The translations under genes were made by a program, and so were the position numbers. Shown piece after piece: positions 28,658-36,849 of a stretch of 47,634 nucleotides of DNA. Positions within the stretch are counted from its first letter, which is position 1. Each line of letters begins with the position of its first letter. The stretch is taken from positions 1-47,634 of the forward strand of contig NZ_PUIV01000028.1 in assembly GCF_003113265.1 (NCBI RefSeq), given 5' to 3'. The notes under the pieces were generated by a model. It did not search any database. It was given only the letters and a program-made list of their open reading frames with translations, and was not told the origin of the DNA. This DNA comes from Methylosinus sporium. GTDB taxonomy: Bacteria > Pseudomonadota > Alphaproteobacteria > Rhizobiales > Beijerinckiaceae.

Positions 28658-29548
28658 CTATAGCCTCGTTCCGGCGAACATGCGCAGCGCCGCCGGCGAG
28701 ACGCCTTGTCGCAGATCGAAATAGCCGGCCCAAGGATCGGCGCGCAGCGCGGCGAGGCGGCGCTCCACCTTGTCGAGGCAATAGGCGTCGGCGCGCTCTA
28801 TGCGGCCGAGCTCGTCCCAGGAGACGGGCGTCGCCACGGAAGGCGTCTCCCGCGCGCGCGGCGAGAAAGGCGCCACCGCGCTCGCGCCGCGATCATTGCG
28901 CCGATAGTCGATATAGATGCGGCCATGGCGCCGCGCCTTGGTCGCCATTGCGGTGAAGCGGGCCGGATCATCCGCGGCGAGACGGCTGGCGACGCCTCTT
29001 GCGAAACCGGTGAAGGTCGGCCAGTCGAGCGCGTCATCCAGCGGCGCGACGACATGCAGCCCCTTGCCGCCGGTGAGCAGCGCGAAGCTCGCGAGCCCCG
29101 CCGCCTCCAGCAAGGCGCGGAAATCGCGGGCGGCGCGCTTCACCTCCTCGAAGGTCACCGATGGATCGGGATCGAGATCGAAGACGAGACGATCGGGACG
29201 TTCCAGCGCATCGAAGCGCACGCCCCAAATATGCAGCTCCAGCGCATCCATCTGCGCCGCGCCTTCGAGGCCGGAGAGATCGTCGAGGAAGAGAAATTCT
29301 TCCCGTTCGCCGTCGCTCCCGGCGATGGGCGCGGCTTTGAGTCCCGCGGGCAGGCCGCGCCGATGATGGCGCTGGAAGAAGCAGCCATGCGCCGCGCCAT
29401 TGGGACAGCGCAGCAGCGACAGCGGCCGCCCGGCGATATGCGGCAGAGCGAAAGGCGCGACGCGGCGCCAATAATCGACCAGCCTCTGCTTGGTGACATG
29501 AAGGGCGGCCGGATAGAGCGGCTTGTCCGGGTTGGTGAGGCGGATCAT
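28658..29548 (-). CDS. ligD: LigD polymerase domain as a separate gene
   Basis: Complete primase-polymerase (POL) domain of the end-joining protein LigD, which fills gaps and adds ribonucleotides at broken ends. Seen: LTNPDKPLYPA, LPHIAGRPLSLLRCPNG, the metal-binding DLDPD (124-128), LLTGGKGLHVVAPL and YIDYRRNDRGASAVAPFS. In most relatives of PE-LIG-POL order this domain is the C-terminal part of one protein; here it is its own 296-residue gene. Start ATG at 29548 overlaps the stop of the PE-LIG gene (ATGA), so it is likely translated by coupling. All catalytic residues expected are present, so it should be active as a separate subunit. Confidence 0.88.
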   Translation of the reverse strand: MIRLTNPDKPLYPAALHVTKQRLVDYWRRVAPFALPHIAGRPLSLLRCPNGAAHGCFFQRHHRRGLPAGLKAAPIAGSDGEREEFLFLDDLSGLEGAAQMDALELHIWGVRFDALERPDRLVFDLDPDPSVTFEEVKRAARDFRALLEAAGLASFALLTGGKGLHVVAPLDDALDWPTFTGFARGVASRLAADDPARFTAMATKARRHGRIYIDYRRNDRGASAVAPFSPRARETPSVATPVSWDELGRIERADAYCLDKVERRLAALRADPWAGYFDLRQGVSPAALRMFAGTRL

Positions 29549-31296
29549 CGCGGGCCTCGCTTGGGCTCGCGAGGCGCTGGGGTGAGGGCTCCCTCATCCT
29601 GAGGAGCGGCCGCAGGGCGCGTCTCGAAGGACGAGGGAGCCTTCATGCGCTGGCTGATGGATCTCGCCCTCGTGCTTCGAGACGGTCGCTTCGCGGCCTC
29701 CTCGGCATGAGGGCGAGGATTGCAGGTCGTCGTAGAGCTCACCTCACTCGCCGGCTTGTCCTCGCGCAGGCCGATGAAGGTCGGATGGCGCAGCAGCCCC
29801 TCCTCGGTGCGCTCCGTGTAATCGATCTCGACGACGAGCCGCGGCGCCACATAGCGCGCATGACGCGCGATCTCCGCCGGCACGGCGGCGAAGGGCGAGG
29901 TCTTGCGCGCATAGGCGCGCAGAGCGGCGCCGATCTGCGCGAGATCGCGATCGGAAAAGCCGGCGCCGACACGGCCGCGATAGAGCAATTCGCCATCGAC
30001 GAATTCGCCGAGCAGCAGAGAGGCGAAGTCGCGGCCCTTCTTCGTCGAAGGACGATAGCCGCCGACGACGAACTCATCGCGGCCGAGGCATTTGACCTTT
30101 ATCCAGGCGCGCGTGCGCCGCGAGAGATAGGGACGATCGACGCGCTTGGAGACGACGCCCTCGAGCCCCATGCGTCGGCATTCGGCGAGAAAACGCGCGC
30201 CGGCGCCGATCACATGGCCGCTGTAGCGTATCGCCGCCGGCGGCTCGGCGAGCAGCGCGGCGAGACGATTCTTGCGTTCGAGCAATGGCTCTTTGGAAAT
30301 ATCGTCGCCATCGAGCTCCAACAGATCGAAGGCGTAGAAGACGAGCGCGCGCGGGCGCTTCTCCAGCATCTTCTGCAGCAGGCCGAAATCGCTGCGGCCG
30401 CTCTCCTCCAGCGCGACGATCTCGCCATCGATGAGCGCGCTTTTCATCGGCAATTGCGCGGCGGCCTCGGCGATCCCCGAAAATTTCGCCGTCCAATCGA
30501 GGCCGGAGCGCGTGTAGACGCGGCACTTGCCGCCCCCCGTCGCGACGAGCGCGCGATAGCCGTCGAATTTGATCTCATGCAGCCAGTCCTCGCCGGCGGG
30601 CGGCTCGGCGGCCGGCGTCGCGAGCTGCGGCGCGCGAAATTTCGGCAAGCGCGGCGCATGGGTTTCGCCATCGGCGATCTCCGCGAAGCTACGGCCCGTC
30701 GTGACGCTGCGCGTCCATTCGCGCGCCGGATCGAGATCGGCGTCGGCCTGCCCATCCTTCATTTTGACGAGCAGCCAATTTTCTTTCGGCTCCCTGCCCC
30801 GGCGCGGCATGCGCACCAGCGCGAAGCCGCCCCTGAGCCGCTCGCCTTCCAGCGTGAACTCGAGACGCCCATCCGCTAGGCCGCGATGCGGATCGCCCTT
30901 CGGAGCCCAGCGGCCGCGGTCCCACAGCATCACCTCGCCGCCGCCATATTCGCCTTTCGGGATGGTTCCCTCGAAGCTCCCATAATCGAGCGGATGATCC
31001 TCCGTGCGCACGGCGAGCCGTTTCTCGCTCGGGTCGAGGCTGGGGCCGCGCGTGACGGCCCAGCTCTTCAGCACGCCGTCCAGCTCGAGGCGCAGATCGA
31101 AATGCAGCCGGCGCGCGCGATGTTTCTGCACGACATAGGCGCCCTGCCCTTGCGCGCGCGCGGCGCCTTCCGGCTCTGCGGTGCGGTGAAAATCGCGCTT
31201 GTCGCGATAAGCGGCGAGCCGCTCGTCCTTCGCCGCGAGCGGCCGCGCGCGGGGAGAAGCACGATGAGCCGGTGATGAGCGCTCGGATGGACCCAA
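29545..31296 (-). CDS. ligD: LigD phosphoesterase and ATP-dependent ligase domains
   Basis: Non-homologous end-joining ligase. Start TTG at 31296 has a strong GAGGAG site and lies 18 bases after the ku stop. Domains: 3'-phosphoesterase at about 50-190 (YVVQKHRARRLHFDLRLELD, FEGTIPKGEYGGGEVMLWD), then ligase with the adenylated lysine K243 in HEIKFDGYRAL, and LEGVVSKRVDRPY, RAWIKVKC; the OB part ends at LRHPTFIGLREDKPASEV (about 519). The last 64 residues (520-583) are not ligase: they are translated from a palindromic repeat lying in the former LIG-POL linker, and the frame then ends overlapping the POL gene. Confidence 0.9.
   Translation of the reverse strand: MGPSERSSPAHRASPRARPLAAKDERLAAYRDKRDFHRTAEPEGAARAQGQGAYVVQKHRARRLHFDLRLELDGVLKSWAVTRGPSLDPSEKRLAVRTEDHPLDYGSFEGTIPKGEYGGGEVMLWDRGRWAPKGDPHRGLADGRLEFTLEGERLRGGFALVRMPRRGREPKENWLLVKMKDGQADADLDPAREWTRSVTTGRSFAEIADGETHAPRLPKFRAPQLATPAAEPPAGEDWLHEIKFDGYRALVATGGGKCRVYTRSGLDWTAKFSGIAEAAAQLPMKSALIDGEIVALEESGRSDFGLLQKMLEKRPRALVFYAFDLLELDGDDISKEPLLERKNRLAALLAEPPAAIRYSGHVIGAGARFLAECRRMGLEGVVSKRVDRPYLSRRTRAWIKVKCLGRDEFVVGGYRPSTKKGRDFASLLLGEFVDGELLYRGRVGAGFSDRDLAQIGAALRAYARKTSPFAAVPAEIARHARYVAPRLVVEIDYTERTEEGLLRHPTFIGLREDKPASEVSSTTTCNPRPHAEEAAKRPSRSTRARSISQRMKAPSSFETRPAAAPQDEGALTPAPREPKRGPR
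29587..29716. repeat. Palindromic repeat pair inside the ligD region
   Basis: Two hairpin units face each other. The first (29587-29641) has arms GGCTCCCTCATCCT and AGGACGAGGGAGCC with CTGAGGAGC and GTCTCGAAG inside; this CCTCATCCTGAGGAGC pattern is a well-known intergenic repeat of Bradyrhizobium, Rhodopseudomonas and relatives. The second (29664-29716) has arms TCGCCCTCGTGC and GCATGAGGGCGA, again with CTTCGAGACGG inside. Normally such elements lie between genes; here it lies within the reading frame of the ligase gene, at the boundary to the polymerase gene. Confidence 0.82.
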
Positions 31297-31314
31297 TTTG
31301 CGCTCCTCTCGCGG

Positions 31315-32220
31315 TCACGCGCGCTTCTTGACCGGCCCCGTCTTCGCCGCAGCCTTGGCTGACGCCGTCTTCGCCGGACTCGCCTTTTTCGCCGGCTCGG
31401 CGGCGCGCGCCTTGCCGTGTGCGGGTTGCGGCGCGCTCTCGCCGACGCTGCGCTTCAGCGCCTCGATGAGATCGATCACCTTGCCGGGGCCGCGACGCTC
31501 CTCCTCGCCTGTGGTGACGATCGCCTGTCCTTCGCGCTTGCGCTCGACGAGATCGCGCAACGCTTCGGCGTAGGAATCCTTGAACGCCTTGGGATCGAAA
31601 GGCGCGCTCTTGCGCTCGATCAGCTCGGACGCCAGCGCCACCATCTCGGCGTCGCTGTCGCCTTCGCCGATCTCGACGAAATAAGGCTCATAGGAGCGCA
31701 GCTCATTGGCGTAGCGCAAGGTCTCGACGAGCAGCCCCTTGCCGAGCGGCGTCACCGCAACAATGCTCTCGCGCCCGCGCATGGTGAGCCGGCCGATGCC
31801 GATCTTGCCGGCGCGGCGCAGCGCCTCGCGGATCACCGCATAGCCTTCGGTCGAGACGTCGCCCTCCGGGGCCAGATAATAGGGCCGGTCGAAATAGCGC
31901 GGATCGATCTCCTCGCGCCCGACGAATTGCACCAGCTCGATCGCTTTGCCGCTGTCGAGCTTGATCTCGTCGAGCTCGTCCGGCTCCAGCACGACATAGG
32001 AATCGTCGCCGATCTCGAAGCCTTTGACGATATCGGCGGAGTCGATCGGGCCGACGCCGGGCACGACCTTCTCATAGCGCACGCGCTTGCCCGAGGGCTT
32101 GTGGATCTGATGCAGCGTCGTCGCCTGGGCGCTCGACGTCGCCGCATAGAGTTCGACGCCGATGGAGACGAGCGAAAGCCGCAGATAGCCTTGCCAATAA
32201 GCGCGCGCGCGTGGAGCCAT
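31315..32220 (-). CDS. ku: Ku DNA end-binding protein
   Basis: Homodimeric ring protein that binds broken DNA ends and recruits LigD. Residues 1-255 are the bacterial Ku core (WQGYLRLSLVSIGVELYAAT, HKPSGKRVRYEKVVPG, FDRPYYLAPEG). The last 45 residues are a lysine/alanine tail (KARAAEPAKKASPAKTASAK), the extension that in other Ku proteins helps DNA threading and ligase stimulation. Start ATG at 32220. It is the first gene of the ku-ligD group on this strand, with the ligase only 18 bases downstream. Confidence 0.95.
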   Translation of the reverse strand: MAPRARAYWQGYLRLSLVSIGVELYAATSSAQATTLHQIHKPSGKRVRYEKVVPGVGPIDSADIVKGFEIGDDSYVVLEPDELDEIKLDSGKAIELVQFVGREEIDPRYFDRPYYLAPEGDVSTEGYAVIREALRRAGKIGIGRLTMRGRESIVAVTPLGKGLLVETLRYANELRSYEPYFVEIGEGDSDAEMVALASELIERKSAPFDPKAFKDSYAEALRDLVERKREGQAIVTTGEEERRGPGKVIDLIEALKRSVGESAPQPAHGKARAAEPAKKASPAKTASAKAAAKTGPVKKRA

Positions 32221-32247
32221 GAGGTGACACCCTTTGCTGTTCGCGCT

Positions 32248-33147
32248 CTATCTAGCGCCGCGGCGCGCGCGGACGATGGCGGCGTTGAGCTCGCCGCCAT
32301 AGATGAAGATGACGCCCGAGAAATAGAGGAAGACGAGCGCGATCATCGCCGAGGCGAGGCCCGCATAGGTCAGCGCATAGCGGTCCGAGAAGGCGGCGAG
32401 ATAGCGGCCGAAGGCGGCGCCGGCGACGAGCCACAGCAGCAGCGTCGCCAGCACGCCGGGGAGTATGTCGAGAAAGCGCCGCCTAGCCGCCGGCAGCCAG
32501 GCGTGAACGGACAGCAGCGTCAGCGCCAAAATCAAAGTGGCCACGCCATAGCGCGCGAGCGTCACCAACGTCTCGAAAGGCGCGAACCAGTCGAAATAGC
32601 GCGCAGCGGCGTCGGTGATGAGCGGGCCGAGCACGACCAGCACCGAGAGCGCCAGCAGGGCCGCCGCGCTGCCGACCACATAGACGATCGACTCGAGCCG
32701 CAGCAGCCACCAGCTGCGCGTCTCCTGCGCCTCATAGGCGCGATTGAGGCCGATGCGCAGGCTCTCGAGGCCGCTGGAGGCGAAATAGACGGCAAAGAGC
32801 GCGCCGAAGGTGAGATTGCCGGCCTGCGGCTCCGTCGCGACGCGCCGGATCTCTCGCGCGATCGGCTCGGCCACCTCCGGCGGCCAGGCGTCGAGCAGCA
32901 GGCGGCCCGCCTCGTCCGCGAGGCTCTTCGAGCCGAGCAGGCCGGCGAAGGCCGTGACCACGATGAGAAAGGGAAACAGCGACATCAATGTCGAGAGCGC
33001 GATATGGCTCGCTATGGCGAAGCCGTCGCGATCGACGAAATGCAGGAAAGCGTCCAGCGGAATGCGTAGCGGCGCGGGCAATCGTTCCGCCCATGGCGCG
33101 AGCGACCCGAGAGCGCGCCGGAAGACTGCTTTGTCGACCTCGTCCAA
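32248..33147 (-). CDS. YihY/BrkB family membrane protein
   Basis: Inner-membrane protein with about six spans of the YihY/UPF0761 family. The typical block is FAIASHIALSTLMSLFPFLI, followed by LLLDAWPPEVAEPIAREIRR and YASSGLESLRIGLN-like sequence (here VYFASSGLESLRIGLNRAYE), and the end SAMIALVFLYFSGVIFIYGG followed by ELNAAI. Start TTG at 33147 is chosen for its GGGAG site; the frame stays open to another TTG at 33210 with a poor site. It lies just upstream of ku. Once called ribonuclease BN, but not a nuclease; function unknown. Confidence 0.85.
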   Translation of the reverse strand: MDEVDKAVFRRALGSLAPWAERLPAPLRIPLDAFLHFVDRDGFAIASHIALSTLMSLFPFLIVVTAFAGLLGSKSLADEAGRLLLDAWPPEVAEPIAREIRRVATEPQAGNLTFGALFAVYFASSGLESLRIGLNRAYEAQETRSWWLLRLESIVYVVGSAAALLALSVLVVLGPLITDAAARYFDWFAPFETLVTLARYGVATLILALTLLSVHAWLPAARRRFLDILPGVLATLLLWLVAGAAFGRYLAAFSDRYALTYAGLASAMIALVFLYFSGVIFIYGGELNAAIVRARRGAR

Positions 33148-33274
33148 TCTCGGCTCCCACGCTCGCCGGCAAGCGATAGTCGAGCATATAGAGCCATAGG
33201 ACGTCGGCAACTTTCGTCATCCGGCGACGTTGAAGAGAAGCGGCGGCGACGCTCCGGCGCCGTCGCCGGCTGCC

Positions 33275-33451
33275 TCAGACGCCGCGCCGCAGCACGCCGC
33301 CGACGAGGGCGATGATGAAGAGCACCACCGCCACCCAGAACAATATGCGCGCGGCGTCGATCGCCGTGCCGGCGACGCCGCCGAAGCCGAAGAAGGCCGC
33401 AATCAGCGCGACCACGAGAAAGACGACGGCCCAGCGCAGAAGATCGCTCAT
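33275..33451 (-). CDS. DUF1328 small membrane protein
   Basis: A 58-residue protein of two membrane helices (DLLRWAVVFLVVALIAAFFG; AARILFWVAVVLFIIALVGG), matching the DUF1328/YtjA family. Start ATG at 33451 follows GGGAGGAGA, an excellent ribosome site. Such genes are often stress-induced in relatives. It is divergent from the nuoD homologue. Confidence 0.9.
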   Translation of the reverse strand: MSDLLRWAVVFLVVALIAAFFGFGGVAGTAIDAARILFWVAVVLFIIALVGGVLRRGV

Positions 33452-33528
33452 CTCTGTCTCCTCCCATAGAGGATGGATGAGGGATAACGTCGGCGCGCCC
33501 AACGGGTTTCGCGCGAGAGGAGGCGGAA

Positions 33529-34755
33529 ATGAGCTTGGGGACCAGAGCCGGAACAGGCGCGCTCCCGCGCGCCGACGGAGAGCGTAGCTTCACCATCAAT
33601 TTCGGCCCTGTGCATCCGGCCGCGCATGGCGTGCTGCGGCTGGTGCTGGAGCTCGACGGGGAGGTCGTCTCCCATGTCGACCCGCATGTCGGCTTCCTGC
33701 ATCGCGGCACGGAGAAGCTCATCGAGGACAAGAGCTATCTGCAGGCCCTGCCCTATTTCGACAGGCTCGATTATGTCGCGCCGATCAATCAGGAGCACGC
33801 CTTCTGCCTCGCCGCGGAACGGCTGCTCGGCCTCGCGGTTCCCAGACGCGCGCAGCTCATTCGCGTGCTCTATTGCGAGATCGGGCGGCTGCTCTCGCAT
33901 CTGCTCAACATCACCACGCAGGCCTCCGATTGCGGCGCGCTGACGCCCAATCTCTGGGGCTTCGAGGAGCGCGAGAAGCTGATGGTCTTCTATGAGCGCG
34001 CCTCCGGCGCGCGGATGCACGCCTGCTATTTTCGCATCGGCGGCGTGCATCAGGACCTGCCCGCAGCTCTGCTCGACGATATAGAGGCCTTTTGCGATCC
34101 ATTCCTGAAAGTCTGCGACGATCTCGAAGGATTGCTCACCGATAATCGCGTCTTCAAGCAGCGCAACGCCGACATCGCCGCCGTGTCGCTGGAGGAGGCC
34201 TGGGGCCTCGGCTTCTCCGGCGTGTTTGTGCGAGCCTGCGGCGCGCAATGGGATTTGCGCAAGGCGCAGCCCTACGAATGTTACGAGGAGCTGGATTTCG
34301 ACATTCCCGTCGGGCGTCACGGCGATTGCTACGACCGCTATTGCGTGCGCATGGCCGAGATGCGCCAATCGACGCATCTGATGCGCCAATGCGTCGCTTT
34401 GCTGCGCAGGCCGGAAGGCCGCACGCCGATCGCCGTCGACGACCATAAGGTGACGCCCCCCAAACGCAGCGTGATGAAACGCTCGATGGAGGCGACGATC
34501 GAGCATTTCAAGCTGTTCAGCGAAGGGATTCACGTTCCGCCCGGCGAGGTCTACGCCGCCGTGGAGGCGCCCAAGGGCGAGTTCGGCGTCTATCTCGTCG
34601 CCGACGGATCGAATCGTCCCTATCGCTGCAAGATTCGCGCGCCCTCCTTCGCCCATCTGGCGGCGGCCGACCGGCTCTCGAGCGGCCATATGCTGGCCGA
34701 TGTCGCAGCCATCGTCGGCTCGATGGATATCGTCTTCGGAGAGATCGACCGCTGA
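33529..34755 (+). CDS. nuoD: NuoD-type complex I subunit, outside a nuo operon
   Basis: Homologue of the 49-kDa quinone-site subunit of NADH:quinone oxidoreductase, 408 residues. The family blocks are clear: [64 protein letters not shown] and SDG-type [18 protein letters not shown]. The quinone-binding His and Tyr are kept (H33 in AAHG, Y70 in SYLQ). Odd points: GPVHP where the family has GPQHP, and extra cysteines (SDCGAL, HACYFR, VRACGA, RYCVRM). No other nuo gene is near; a pterin dehydratase follows. It may be a second copy for an alternative complex I or a diverged paralogue. Confidence 0.9.
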   Translation: MSLGTRAGTGALPRADGERSFTINFGPVHPAAHGVLRLVLELDGEVVSHVDPHVGFLHRGTEKLIEDKSYLQALPYFDRLDYVAPINQEHAFCLAAERLLGLAVPRRAQLIRVLYCEIGRLLSHLLNITTQASDCGALTPNLWGFEEREKLMVFYERASGARMHACYFRIGGVHQDLPAALLDDIEAFCDPFLKVCDDLEGLLTDNRVFKQRNADIAAVSLEEAWGLGFSGVFVRACGAQWDLRKAQPYECYEELDFDIPVGRHGDCYDRYCVRMAEMRQSTHLMRQCVALLRRPEGRTPIAVDDHKVTPPKRSVMKRSMEATIEHFKLFSEGIHVPPGEVYAAVEAPKGEFGVYLVADGSNRPYRCKIRAPSFAHLAAADRLSSGHMLADVAAIVGSMDIVFGEIDR

Positions 34756-34771
34756 AAAAGGAGAAACCGAC

Positions 34772-35137
34772 ATGCCGACGACGCTCGCGGAAAAGACCTG
34801 CACGCCCTGCCGCGGCGGCGTTCCGCCGCTCGACCACGCAAAAGCCGAGGCTCTGCTCGCCGAAGCGCCCGATTGGTCGCTGATGGACGAAGCGCGGCGC
34901 ATAGAACGCGGCTTTCGTTTCGGCAATTTCCGCGAGGCGGCGGAATTCGTGCGCCAGATCGGCGAATTGGCCGAGGCGGAAGGCCATCATCCGGACATCG
35001 CCTTCGGCTGGGGCTATGCGACCGTCTCGCTGCAAACGAAGAAAATCCGCGGCCTGCACGAGAACGACGTCATAATGGCGACGAAGATCGACCGCATCTT
35101 CTCTCGCTCGCGAGGCCTGCCGGCAGGCCGCATGTGA
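34772..35137 (+). CDS. 4a-hydroxytetrahydrobiopterin dehydratase (PCD/DCoH)
   Basis: Pterin-4a-carbinolamine dehydratase, which recycles the cofactor of aromatic amino-acid hydroxylases; some are linked to molybdopterin. The 121-residue product has the motif EGHHPDI with the two catalytic histidines (72-73) and a WSL strand pair typical of the fold. An N-terminal pair of cysteines (TCTPC) is also usual for the bacterial form. Start ATG at 34772 follows AAAGGAG, 16 bases after the nuoD homologue stop, so they are likely co-transcribed. No phenylalanine hydroxylase gene is in view. Confidence 0.9.
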   Translation: MPTTLAEKTCTPCRGGVPPLDHAKAEALLAEAPDWSLMDEARRIERGFRFGNFREAAEFVRQIGELAEAEGHHPDIAFGWGYATVSLQTKKIRGLHENDVIMATKIDRIFSRSRGLPAGRM

Positions 35138-35201
35138 GGCCGACCCGTCCCTTGCGCCGGCTTTTCAAACGCCGCTCGCTCTAGTACATGTCCGTGTCGC
35201 G

Positions 35202-35278
<77 letters not shown>

Positions 35279-35540
35279 CTTCGCAACTGTCCGGACAGCG
35301 TCGCCTCGAAACCTCCGCTCGGCGGGGCCGCCGCCGGTTCGCGGCGAGTGTTGCGCCGCCGCACGCGTTCCTCACCGAACAAATCGCGCCTATTCGTCTC
35401 TCGTTAGCCCGATTTTCGTGCGAGCGCCGGCTTCCCTCGGAATTTTTCGTTTGCGCTGCGGGATGCATCTGCCATAAAAATTGCGGGCTTCCATAGCGAG
35501 CTCGTGGGTGGACCTCGGCTCCGAGCGAGGATTTTTGCAA

Positions 35541-36500
35541 ATGGCCGACGCACGCAGAGTTTGGGTCGCCGGGCACAAAGGCATGGTCGGCTCCGCCGTG
35601 ACGAGATGTCTCGAGGCGCAGGGCGAATCTGTATTGAAGGTCGATCGCTCCGTGGTCGACCTCCGCAATCAGATTGCAGTCGAGGTCTGGCTGAAGCAAA
35701 ACCGGCCCGACGCTATCGTATTCGCCGCGGCGAAAGTCGGCGGCATCTACGCCAATGATACTTATCCGGCCGATTTCATCTACGACAATCTCGCCATCGA
35801 GACCAATATCATTCACTCCGCTCATGCAGCCGGCGTAAATCGTCTCGTTTTCCTCGGTTCCTCCTGCATCTATCCGAAATTCGCGCCGCAGCCGATCACG
35901 GAGGACGCCCTTCTGACCGGGCCGCTGGAGCCGACCAATGAATGGTATGCGATCGCCAAAATCGCCGGCATCAAGCTCTGTCAGGCCTATCGCAAGCAAT
36001 ATGGCCGCAGCTACATCTCGGTGATGCCCTGCAATCTCTACGGACCGAACGACAATTTCGATTTGCAGACGAGCCATGTGCTGCCGGCCCTCATCCGCAA
36101 ATTTCACGAAGCCAGGGAGGCCGGTCGCGACGAGGTGGTCGTTTGGGGCACGGGAACGCCGCTGCGCGAATTTCTGCATGTCGACGATCTCGCGCGCGGC
36201 GTCGTGTTCTGCCTCGATAATTATGACGGCTATGAGCACATCAATTGTGGCGCGGGCTCCGAGGTCACGATCCGCGAGCTCGCCGAGACGGTGCAGCGCG
36301 TCGTCGGATTTTCCGGCCGGCTCGTATTCGACACGACCAAGCCGGATGGCACGCCGCGCAAATTGATGGATTCGAGCCGGCTTCGCGATCTCGGATGGAC
36401 GCCGCAGATTTCCCTCGACGAGGGAATCGCCGATGCTTATCGATGCTTCCTCGCCAAGGAGAATGCCGAGCGGGCTCCGGTCCTCGAGCCCGTCGGCTGA
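35541..36500 (+). CDS. fcl: GDP-L-fucose synthase
   Basis: Epimerase-reductase that makes GDP-L-fucose from GDP-4-keto-6-deoxymannose for surface glycans. Start ATG at 35541 (MADARRVWVAGHKGMVGSAV) shows the NADP-binding GxxGMVGSA loop at once. The catalytic residues are in LGSSCIYPK (S107-S108-C109) and NEWYAIAKIAG (Y136, K140). Other family blocks: AAAKVGGIYANDTYPADFIY, MPCNLYGPNDNFD and LREFLHVDDLARG. Length 319 residues is standard. The partner GDP-mannose dehydratase (gmd) is not in the window. It leads the glycan group with the two large glycosyltransferases downstream. Confidence 0.94.
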   Translation: MADARRVWVAGHKGMVGSAVTRCLEAQGESVLKVDRSVVDLRNQIAVEVWLKQNRPDAIVFAAAKVGGIYANDTYPADFIYDNLAIETNIIHSAHAAGVNRLVFLGSSCIYPKFAPQPITEDALLTGPLEPTNEWYAIAKIAGIKLCQAYRKQYGRSYISVMPCNLYGPNDNFDLQTSHVLPALIRKFHEAREAGRDEVVVWGTGTPLREFLHVDDLARGVVFCLDNYDGYEHINCGAGSEVTIRELAETVQRVVGFSGRLVFDTTKPDGTPRKLMDSSRLRDLGWTPQISLDEGIADAYRCFLAKENAERAPVLEPVG

Positions 36501-36849
36501 CGCTCCGAGATTTCGAGAGCAACGGTCGCACTCGAACGAGACGGCGCGCACGCGATTTGGCGCGCAGCCGATGTTGCGAACTGATCCGCGATCGCGATGC
36601 GACGGCTCCGATCTGACGATTTCGTCCGAGGCGATCGGATGAACGAGACGACCGCCAGAGAGACGCTTCCGCCGCGCCTTCGGGAGAGGACGAACGCCGA
36701 AGGCGCACGAAAATGAGGCCACGTCCCGAGTTTTCGCAGTGATCGGACGCTGGGCGGCGTCCGATCCGGCCCTCGAGAGAAAGGAAGCATCAGGCTCTCC
36801 TCACCTTCGCCGGACGGCCCGAGCTTTTTGTCGAGAACGAGTTGACTAG
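36501..36849. other. Gap between fcl and the first glycosyltransferase
   Basis: No gene is supported. A perfect 10-base-pair hairpin (GATCGGACGC, loop TGGGCG, complement) lies at 36741-36766 and could end fcl transcription or attenuate reading into the glycosyltransferases; it has no T-run. The sequence before the start codon at 36850 is AT-richer and may hold a promoter. Confidence 0.5.
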
